A stretch of DNA of 64,000 nt from positions 1 to 64,000 of the forward strand of contig CAJQUW010005319.1 in assembly GCA_907163375.1 (NCBI GenBank), in the 5' to 3' direction. The notes under the pieces were generated by a model. It was not told the DNA's origin. It was given only the letters and a program-made list of their open reading frames with translations, and did not search any database. This document shows, piece by piece, positions 56,835 through 64,000 of this stretch. Every line of letters begins with the position of its first letter. The stretch's first letter is position 1. Position numbers and translations under genes: made by a program. The DNA comes from Prostheceraeus crozeri. Its lineage: Eukaryota > Platyhelminthes > Polycladida > Euryleptidae.

Positions 56835-57100
56835 ATGGAAGAAACAAAAATGGAAGAAACCGCAAGAATATATCCTTCGTTATCATATGAAATGGATATT
56901 GCAAAACACAAAGATAGAGTACGTTATATGAAAGATAAGGAATCTCATTTATTATTAAGATTAGAGCATTATAAAAATTAAGAATGTGACACAAGGCGTT
57001 TTTTGACACAAAGCATGTTTAACAATTTCTTTAGGCGCTCTCACTATTGTCATTTCATCTGGCGTTCTTACAATTCTAGTAGTTGCTACAGCTTTGTGAT
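56835..57100 (+). pseudogene. Decayed membrane protein gene in the left end of copy D
   Basis: Starts like 35766 (TTTAAAA before the ATG) and is readable through KHKDRVRYMKDKESHLLLRL to a TAA near 56979. Degraded sequence then corresponds to the membrane segments (GALTIVISSGVL...) up to about 57100. The terminal repeat therefore once included more of this gene than in copy B. Confidence 0.8.
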
Positions 57101-57253
57101 ACAATTAGATTTTAGTTGTACGTTAGGGAAGTTGTTTTAATTCTTACCAGCACGTCAGCACAACCACATGACGCCAAAGCATCTGGCAGCTGTTTTCACT
57201 TCTCTCTCTCCTGTCATTGTTCCGTGTGCGCTAGAAGAAAGTACTCATTTGCA

Positions 57254-57921
57254 ATGTCTTCCGTCAGCAAAATAGAGAGAGAATTTTGTTGCTTCGTGGA
57301 TCAAGTTGTGCCTCTCAAAACGATATCAACAAAATTTATTCTTGAATCACTAAGAAAGAAACAGAAGACGAGTGGAAACGAAGAAGATAAAAAGAGAGAA
57401 GTGTTTGAAATAATCCGAGATTCATTCAAGGATGTTGACAGCAGCAATTTACCTGTATTTCTCGAGAAAAAAGATTTTTTAAGTGTTTCATCGTGCATCT
57501 CGTCATTGAATAAACTCATTGCTTTCGAGAAAATGACACATCGGAATCTTCTACGTTGCTATATTTCGCAAGGAGAAGTACTTCAGCGACTGAAGTTATT
57601 GTCTAATATGAATTATACAAAATTCGTGAAAGAGTTAAATGAGACCCGTAAAATAAAGTTTTCACGTTCATATGTGACATTACTGATCAAATGATTCAAA
57701 TTATCAAAGAACTATTCAAACTTAGCCAATTCTTCTCTATCAATTTACTTTGTGATGAAGAATTTTGCTCATCTTGAAGATTATATTGATCGTGAAAAAG
57801 AGGAGGAACACCAAAGAATAGCAGAATCCATATTTGATTCATCCAATGTGCAACAAACTGAACAACAACAACATGCGCAACATACTGGACTCACGCAGGA
57901 ATTAGAAGACTTGCAAACGTG
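57254..57921 (+). pseudogene. Unrecognised gene found only in copy D
   Basis: The ATG at 57254 opens a 146-aa frame (SSVSKIEREFCCFVDQVV..., helical, charged), ending at 57694. A second frame from about 57730 to 57921 encodes DYIDREKEEEHQR and a Q/H-rich end, probably the continuation after a frameshift. The upstream frame extends to 57116 with a cysteine-rich stretch. Base composition is closer to host DNA than to the AT-rich element. Copy B has the PPTY gene instead. I do not recognise the family; a captured host gene is possible. Confidence 0.5.
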
Positions 57922-57926
57922 AAATT

Positions 57927-58238
57927 CTACTTCATAAGTAACAAGTAGTTACATTTATTGCAACTTATTTGCGTGGAGACTGAAAAATTACAATGGCATT
58001 TTCAAATTGGATTTCTGTTTTCATATAAATGTTGGACTCTACTTCATAAGTAACAAGTAGTAACATTTATTGCAACTTATTTGCGTGGAGACTGAAAAAT
58101 GACAATGGCATTTTCAAATTGGATTTCTGTTTTCATATAAATGTTGGACTCTACTTCATAAGTAACAAGTAGTAACATTTATTGCAACTTATTTGCGTGG
58201 AGACTGAAAAATGACAATGGCATTTTCAAATTGGATTT
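57927..58238. repeat. 112-bp tandem repeat, 2.8 units
   Basis: Units begin CTACTTCATAAGTAACAAGTAG at 57927, 58039 and 58151, almost identical. Each contains ATGACAATGGCATTTTC, so the apparent upstream start of the protease (58211) is repeat sequence. Confidence 0.93.
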
Positions 58239-58252
58239 TTCTTTCATTTAAA

Positions 58253-58675
58253 ATGACTGACCTGATCGAGTTTTTTAAATTATATGGAACAGAAACAACA
58301 ACGAATTTTGATCTAAAGAAAATCGCTAATCGATTAGGAATAAAGAATTTTCATGTCCTAATGAGAGACGAATTACAATTGAACAAAAATAAGCCAACTG
58401 TAAATTTCATGACGAATCTTCACACTTCAGACCAAAAAGGCGTACATTGGTCAGCAGGTATCTTTAGTAAAAACGGAGATAATTATTATTTTGACTCATA
58501 CGGACTTCCACCTACGAATGAAGTCAAAAAATTACTTGGAAATGGAATTTATAATACGTTTCAAATTCAAAAACCGGGAACAACTTATTGTGGTCAATTA
58601 TGTCTTTATGTTTTATTTAAATTACAGGAAGGAGTACCATTTCTTGATATTATGTTAGAATTGAACGAACCGTAG
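58253..58675 (+). CDS. Adenain-type cysteine protease, intact (copy D)
   Basis: 140-aa maturation protease with His in VHWSAG (about residue 66), Asp in YYFDSYGLPP (about 81) and Cys in YCGQLCLYVLF (about 113). I chose the ATG at 58253, which follows TTCATTTAAA as in copy B; the ATG at 58211 lies in the tandem repeat. It is unrelated in sequence to the family 2 protease beyond the catalytic pattern. The stop is in a GAACC-GTA-GGTTC hairpin. Confidence 0.9.
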   Translation: MTDLIEFFKLYGTETTTNFDLKKIANRLGIKNFHVLMRDELQLNKNKPTVNFMTNLHTSDQKGVHWSAGIFSKNGDNYYFDSYGLPPTNEVKKLLGNGIYNTFQIQKPGTTYCGQLCLYVLFKLQEGVPFLDIMLELNEP

Positions 58676-58679
58676 GTTC
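58667..58679. repeat. Hairpin at the protease stop codon (copy D)
   Basis: GAACC-GTA-GGTTC with TAG (58673-58675) inside. Same as 37676-37688. Confidence 0.88.
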
Positions 58680-58717
58680 TATGGCTACGCTTAATAATAA
58701 TAATGATAATTAAAAAG

Positions 58718-60042
58718 CTAAAGCTCAGTTCGTTGTAATTCATTTTGATAAAATCGGCCTCTGATATCTTCATCATCTAAATCTTTGATTTCGTAAGTAA
58801 TCGGATAACTTTGATTTATTTTAGAAATTTCAAATATCTCTTTCGTCCAGTATCCGACGAAGCCTTTTTCAAATTTATTCTTATATTTAAATATTCTAAC
58901 TCTATCTCCAATTTTGAATTTCGGCTTAAGTTTCTGCAAATTCGGATTACTCTCATTCGAATAATTATTTTCGTTCGAATAATTATTCTCGTTCGAATAA
59001 TTATTTTCGAATATTTTCTTTCGTATTAAATCAGGGTCGTCAGAAGCATTCTTTGGGGTTTCTTCAATACCTGAATGAATCTTATTGTTATACTCTTCTA
59101 CAACTCCTGGTAATATCTTCAACCATTTCTGATTTCCTTGCTGAGTAAATTTCTTGAAATTTTTATTTTTTAACGTCCGATTGAATCTTTCTATCACTAC
59201 GGCCTTCCCTGCATTTTCAGTTGAATAAACAGTTTCAAATAGTGGCTGAACGTTTCGGTTATAAAATTCCGACCCTTTATCAACAAACAATTTTTTGGCT
59301 TTCTCTTACTTTCTTTAAAGATTTCTTCAAACGCATATTTAACTGATAGACCACTTTTGTTTTTTAAAGGCTTTACCCAAGCGTATCGTGTATATAAATC
59401 TATAACGGTCAATGCGTATTTGTAGTCCCTTTCATTCGGCATATGAATAAGATCAGCACTCCAAATATCATCTTTATTAAATACTTTTACTTTCAATAAA
59501 TATTTAGGCCTTCTATATTCCTTGTGGATTTCGGACGCGTAGGTTCGAGCGTTGCTCTCAGACAGCTTTGCTGTCGTTTCATCTATCCCCTGACCAAAAA
59601 GCATTTTTGCTTGTAAAGCTTTCTTAACAAACATTCTTTCAATTTTTTCTCTAAAGGAAGGATTCTGAATACTATCTAATTCTTGTATCATTTTCTTATC
59701 TGCTTCATGTCGAGAACTTAGGTCATGATTTCGATAAGCTAAATCATGTTTATAAGCGGCGGCGTCTACTCTATTTATTGGTTTACTATTTTCTCTAGGT
59801 GTGTTATCATCGTTTAATCTTAAATCTAATCTTGTGCCGGGGCCAGTAAAATTATGCCCAGGTAAATGTTTCTCTTTCGAATATTTACTCCAAATAAAGC
59901 CAGGAAAGTTTTCTAATGCTTTTTGTATGTCACCTCCAATATGCTGATAATTTGAGTTTTTATGTACTTTTAAGAGATAATTCAATAAATCTAAATTAGA
60001 AATTTTTAATTTAATTAAATTTTCGGAATTTTTAGAATTCAT
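58718..60042 (-). pseudogene. Phospholipase A2-integrase fusion, frameshifted (copy D)
   Basis: Same architecture as 37765-39078. The PLA2 domain has HNFTGPGTRLDLR and HDLAYR; the integrase domain has SADLIHM, DKGSEFYN and VIERFNRTLKNK. One base is missing near 59290, splitting it into 60042-59197 and 59290-58718. A 9-codon EN-NYSN unit is repeated three times near 58960-59010 (once in B). Confidence 0.9.
59547..59575. repeat. Double hairpin at the PLA2-integrase junction (copy D)
   Basis: Identical to 38559-38587; hence inserted before copies B and D separated. Confidence 0.85.
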
Positions 60043-60093
60043 TTTAAAAGATAAAAAAATTTAAAAGATAAAATAAAATAAATGTTTTACCTA

Positions 60094-60140
60094 ATCGGAC
60101 CAAAGGTCCTGAGGCTTTAGCCGATCAGACAAAAGGTCCT
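60094..60140. repeat. Hairpin cluster after the 161-aa gene (copy D)
   Basis: GGACC-AAA-GGTCC (60097-60109) and GGCT-TT-AGCC (60113-60122) enclosed by ATCGG/CCGAT, then an imperfect GACAAAAGGTCC. Same composite design as 5614-5649. Confidence 0.88.
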
Positions 60141-60147
60141 CAGGTTA

Positions 60148-60633
60148 TTACCGAATCATACTAGGACTTAGATATATTCCAGAACCATCTTTAGTTTCTT
60201 TAATTTCAATTAGATCATCAACATTGTGGAGAATATTTTTAAGAACTCGTTTTCCTTCATCAACTAATTTTAATTTACTAATAAAATTATCTACTATTCC
60301 GTCACCCCTAGCAACTTTCTCTAGCTCTCTGTTATGACGTTTTTGTTCTTCTAATGCTGCCTTCTCTGATTTATTTTTATTTACTGCTTGGACAATACCA
60401 GCTGTCCCACCTGCAACACTTCCTGCAGCTGCTATGCCACCTATTATTAGGGGAATTAATGGGAGAATCCCACCATTCTTTTCTTCTTGTAATTGAATAT
60501 TCTCTATCATTGGTTTACTTATGTAATACTTTTTTTTGTTAACCGTAATAGTTTTAGGGGTATTTTTGTCAACAATATTACGTAATTTTAATTCAACAGT
60601 TTTATTATTATTATTACTTTTCGCTTGCGACAT
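60148..60633 (-). CDS. Small hydrophobic virion-type protein (copy D)
   Basis: 161 aa, homologue of 39150-39635, intact, with the GGILPLIPLIIGGIAAAG segment and the GSGIYLSPSMIR terminus. A candidate membrane-active minor virion protein. Confidence 0.75.
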   Translation of the reverse strand: MSQAKSNNNNKTVELKLRNIVDKNTPKTITVNKKKYYISKPMIENIQLQEEKNGGILPLIPLIIGGIAAAGSVAGGTAGIVQAVNKNKSEKAALEEQKRHNRELEKVARGDGIVDNFISKLKLVDEGKRVLKNILHNVDDLIEIKETKDGSGIYLSPSMIR

Positions 60634-60758
60634 TTTTAATAAAAAAATTTTAAATTAGGAATTTTTAATCTATTCTAGTTATGAATAAATTTTAAATTAG
60701 GAATTTTTAATCTATTTTAGTTATGAAAAAAATTTTAATCTAAGAATTTAATTAACTT

Positions 60759-60882
60759 ATCGGAGCGAAGCTCCTCGAGGCTTCAGCCGATCGGACCAAA
60801 GGTCCTCAGGTTACTAACCTATCGGAGCGAAGCTCCTCGAGGCTTTAGCCGATCGGACCAAAGGTCCTCAGGTTACTAACCT
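60759..60882. repeat. Duplicated hairpin array at the capsid stop (copy D)
   Basis: Two 62-bp units each contain GGAGC-GAA-GCTCC, GGCTT(C/T)AGCC and GGACC-AAA-GGTCC. Copy B has no such sequence at the corresponding place (39795-39810). The capsid stop codon (60876-60878) is formed by the array. Confidence 0.92.
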
Positions 60883-62210
60883 ATCCTAGCCATCTTTCCA
60901 TTAAGAACTTCAATAGAATATATTACATCTTCCAGCAATAAACCATAAGCCATCAATGAAGTTGTGGAATCTTTTTTTCAATATTAATTGTTACATCACA
61001 ACCAGTCTTGATAATATCTTCAGATTGTGCACTTAAATCGAAACAGAAAACAGGATATAAATGTCTCCAATCTCCAGGAGTTAATTGTGGTTTAACTCCA
61101 AATTCTATACAAAGATTTCGATAAGAATCATATCCTTCCATAAATTGATTATTGGTATCATCGAATCTTAATGGATCAATTGGATATCGGGTTTGATTTA
61201 ATGAAACTTGTAAACTTCGAATTGTATTAATATGAAAAAGATTGTTGTTCTTATCAAAACTTGGAGAATTATTTCTTTGAAATGTTAGTAATAAATATCT
61301 TGGAGTATTCGCAGTTCTAGTAAAATGCCAGTTAAATCTTTCTTCGGAAAAAGTTACTGAACTAGCAGTACGCTTTAGAAAATTTACTGGAATTGGTTTG
61401 TTAGTATTTAATCTTTTTGCAATAGCTGTTTCAATGTCTAAACTAGGAGTAATATGCTTAATCCACCATTCAAGTCTATCAATTTTTAAATATGCTTTTT
61501 TTTCCAGTTTTACCAAAAAAGATTAATTCATTATTTGCTGTACGATGAATTATTAACTTAAATTTTAATTGATATGATATTTTGTCATAATCTAAATATC
61601 CGAATAATGGAGACAATGACCAATTAACTGTCTGTTTACTTTTCTTGTTAAATTCACGTCTTTCTTTATATGCACTATTGTCTGTTTTATTTAAATGTTT
61701 TGCAATATTTTCTACATCTTTCGCAATTCCTGCTGCATCTGTTCCAGTGTGAGTTAAATCATCAACAGTTATACCATCATTAGTATCAGGAAACCAACCT
61801 TCGATTTCATACCTTTTTTTTATTTTCACCAATTATTACAAATCTAAGCATTGTATCAATTACACCTGGAGAATCACTTATTGTTTCTATATTTTGAGTT
61901 GCAACATCTAAACGCATTTGTGTAAATAATCTTGGAAAAAAATTATTCTCTAATGCAATATTATCGGTATCTGGTAATGGTGTTGTAAAGTTAGCATCAC
62001 TATATAAAGAATATTCACAGTGTAAAAACGAATCAGGTAAATATAAATAACTCTGCTGATTATCAACTTCAAAAATTAAATCACCTCCAGTATTTACTCT
62101 ACTGGAAGATCCGGGATTCATAGCAATTCTTATATAGTCATTTTTTTTTGATTATAACTGACGAACGGAGGATCGTCTAATCTAAATTTATTTTCGATAA
62201 GCGAAGACAT
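60876..62210 (-). pseudogene. Family 1 major capsid protein (copy D), frameshifted
   Basis: As 39803-41150. Start ATG 62210 after TTATAAAA. Breaks near 62140 (poly-T run), 61820, 61500 (poly-T run) and 60965, all at homopolymers. The last residues MARIG differ from copy B (MARIN) because of the hairpin array. Confidence 0.85.
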
Positions 62211-62330
62211 TTTTATAAGAAATAATTTGACTTTTTGTTTTTCTCACAGACAGAAAATTTTTTTACTAAAATATAATTTTAGAATTTTACCAAAAAAATT
62301 TTACTAAAATATAATTTTAGAATTTTACTA

Positions 62331-62421
62331 GACCAGCTCCGCTACAGCTTTGCTGGTTAAACTGAAGGTTGCTGCTCACGCCATTGCCTCTTATTTCTTC
62401 AATTGAACGAACCGTAGGTTC
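62331..62421. repeat. Hairpins in the 3' end of the hydrophobic gene (copy D)
   Basis: ACCAGC/GCTGGT enclosing CAGC-TTT-GCTG (62332-62357) and GAACC-GTA-GGTTC (62409-62421). Copy B has TCAATTGAACG uninterrupted at about 41317-41327, an empty site for the second one. Confidence 0.88.
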
Positions 62422-62473
62422 AATTGAACGTTCTATGGCTACGCCTGTTTTCTTTCCCTTTTTACTATCAGAC

Positions 62474-62486
62474 GGAGCTCTGCTCC
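62474..62486. repeat. Hairpin GGAGC-TCT-GCTCC (copy D)
   Basis: Counterpart of 41371-41383; only the loop differs, the stem is conserved. Confidence 0.8.
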
Positions 62487-62936
62487 TCAAGGTTTCCCCA
62501 ACAGCTATGTTAGCAATTTTATTTTTTGTTTCCTCTGAAAGTTTTTTTAAATTTTTTAGTTCTTCAGAATCATTTTTAAGTTTACGAATAGTTTCTAGTT
62601 GTTTTAATTCGTTTTGAGACTTAACAGCATTTGATATTGCACTAGGTGTACTACCTATAGCACCTATAGATGTAATCAAATCTTTATTATTTTTAATTTA
62701 GTTAACGATACTTCCAATACCAGAAAAGATGCCAGCCCCTTCTTTTTGAACGGCAGCTGCGGTGCCTAGGAACTTTTGTGTTCCGACTGTTTCTACACTG
62801 TCATAATGGTAAACAGATTTCATAGATGGTTCATGAGCAATTTTTTGATTTGAAGCAAAATGTTTAAGATTGTGTTTATAAATTATAGGCATTTTTTAGG
62901 ATTAAATTTGACTTTTGGGAAAAAATATTTACGATC

Positions 62937-62991
62937 GGCTAAAGCCTCTGAACAAGGTTCTATTGGTTAGTAACCTGAGGACCTTTGGTCC
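62937..62991. repeat. Hairpin cluster beyond the fibre-like gene (copy D)
   Basis: GGCT-AA-AGCC (62937-62946), GAAC-AAG-GTTC (62950-62960) and GGACC-TTT-GGTCC (62979-62991). Copy B has only the last one, which lies two bases after the stop codon in both. Confidence 0.88.
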
Positions 62992-62993
62992 GT

Positions 62994-63881
62994 TTAAGAT
63001 TTACGTTTGTGTATGGACAACAACGTCGAGATAACTTTATTAATTTTCCGTTGTACGTTATCTATTGCATCAAGCAGCGTGTGATGTATTTTAATTTCTT
63101 TTCTATTAACTTGCATTTTCTGCTGATTAATCTTCAATGCCGTTTTAAGAGCATTCAATTTAACTTTAAGAACATCTAACTGTTTTTTAACAGAATCTAA
63201 CTGTTCTTTATTTTCTTTAGAGTTTTCTTGTAAATTTTTCTTTAATTCATTTTCCAAATTGATTTTAAGAGTTTTCATTTTATCAACTTTTTGATTAAGT
63301 GAGTTTACTTCATTTATTATTCTATTCATCTTTTTCATTTGTTGAGTAATTTTAGAACTCAATTCATCAACACTTTTTTGGAATGTAGTTTGTAACTGCT
63401 TTAAATTTTTTTAAATTCTTTCAGGCAGTTTTTCTATTTCATCTTCTAATTGTCCTTTCAATAGTTGTATCTGATGTTTATTTTTAATGACTGCAGATTT
63501 TAACTTTATAGAAAGTAATATTAAAATTTATGATTGTTCTGAAATCTTTTTAAAAAGTTTTGCTATATCTGCTTCTAGCTCTCTATCCTTTTTATCAAGT
63601 TTTGATAATTTTTCGTTTAATGATTTGTCATTAAGTTTAAGCAACTTTAATTCATTCATCAGTGGAACCAAAACATCGTTTATATATTTTTCTTTTAAGT
63701 CATTGATTTGTGTATCAACATATTGTTTATTTTTTAACTCTGTATTTTGTTGAGGAAGAATAGAAAGATGCAATGGACCAGATAAAACGTCTCCAGTTTT
63801 CATGATATAATTTTCTATTTCTATTTCTAATTCACGATTATTCGGGATATATGCACCTCCACCAACATTTGGTAACATCAT
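62994..63881 (-). pseudogene. Fibre-like coiled-coil protein (copy D)
   Basis: As 41871-42757: NKQYVDTQI with KTGDVLSGPLHLS at the N-terminus, coiled coil after. A TAA at about 63528 and a frame change near 63410 break it; the C-terminal coiled coil is open from 63362 to 62994. Confidence 0.65.
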
Positions 63882-63954
63882 TTTTTAACAATAAAAAAGT
63901 AATTTTTTTATATAATGAGAAAAAAATAAAATTTTTTCTAATAAAAATAAAAAA

Positions 63955-64000
63955 ATGGAAAAACCAAATTTAAAAAAATTATATTCGCCCGCTTCATCCT
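63955..64000 (+). CDS. Start of the acidic clamp-like gene (copy D), partial
   Basis: First 15 codons (MEKPNLKKLYSPASS) match the start of 42833-44197; the gene continues beyond the window. Confidence 0.8.
   Translation, partial: MEKPNLKKLYSPASS

Larger units (their letters stand above)
62317..62892 (-). pseudogene. Second small hydrophobic virion-type protein (copy D)
   Basis: As 41283-41767, with one in-frame TAA at 62698-62700. Relative to copy B it has a 12-codon in-phase insertion encoded around 62752-62788 (contains GGAAC...GTTCC) and an altered C-terminus from hairpins at 62331-62358 and 62409-62421. Confidence 0.65.
56319..64000. mobile_element. Family 1 Polinton/adintovirus copy D, left part
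   Basis: Begins AGTAATGGGCAAAAGACCG at 56319, inside the inverted-repeat unit whose empty site is at 17338-17345 (GATGCGTG followed by AGAAAT). The predicted target duplication is TGCGTG (56313-56318); the right end lies beyond the window. Gene order follows copy B from the protease to the clamp-like gene. Confidence 0.93.

Noticed and set aside
57116..57253. Upstream extension of the copy D-specific ORF (cysteine-rich)
   Set aside because: It could be a leader but the ATG at 57254 has better context and homology cannot be checked; not claimed as coding.

Overview
The window is animal (metazoan) genomic DNA, most likely from an aquatic invertebrate, made almost entirely of mobile elements nested inside one another. 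The evidence is spliced-type coding sequence, LINE, hAT and piggyBac debris, and several endogenous adintovirus/Polinton (Maverick) copies. I see no rRNA, tRNA or CRISPR array. The host species cannot be named from the sequence.

Two unrelated Polinton/adintovirus families are present. Family 1 is very AT-rich and occurs three times. Copy C is the right end only (1-5874). Copy B is complete, 35165-53052, 17.9 kb, with long terminal inverted repeats that start AGTAATGGG, flanked by the 6-bp duplication CATCTC. Copy D is the left end only (56319-64000). Read together, B, C and D give this gene set: adenain-type protease, a phospholipase A2-integrase fusion, two small hydrophobic virion-type proteins, double-jelly-roll major capsid, fibre-like coiled-coil protein, an acidic clamp-like protein, protein-primed DNA polymerase B, packaging ATPase, penton-like capsid protein, a conserved protein of unknown role, and a two-helix membrane protein. 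Every copy carries stops or frameshifts. Family 2 (about 14.0-17.4 kb, and again 34.8-35.2 plus 53.1-56.3 kb) is a remnant with core protein, a different capsid protein of the F54H12.2 type, an intact adenain-like protease, a conserved 110-aa ORF and a zinc ribbon. Copy B sits inside the second family 2 remnant, and copy D sits at its end.

The segment 5875-17400 is present again from 25669 to 56318 once the later insertions are removed (piggyBac 31548-34113, Polintons B and D). It holds a LINE reverse transcriptase fragment with a mutated catalytic motif, about 7 kb of mostly non-coding DNA with copies of a 111-codon exon on the minus strand (two in the first segment, one in the second), and the family 2 remnant. 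Between the two segments (17.4-25.2 kb) lie a second LINE fragment and a hAT element (20634-22622, 8-bp duplication CACTTGCG) inserted in an older hAT transposase.

The most unusual signal is a dispersed family of tiny GC-rich triloop hairpins that occur only in family 1. They sit at or just after stop codons, inside reading frames in phase, and in a terminal repeat, and they differ by presence or absence between homologous copies. Other points are an inversion of a three-gene block between copies B and C that left a scar of the gene start, a TTTAAAAATG signal at most family 1 start codons, and a repeated host-type exon that is more divergent than its neighbouring intron.
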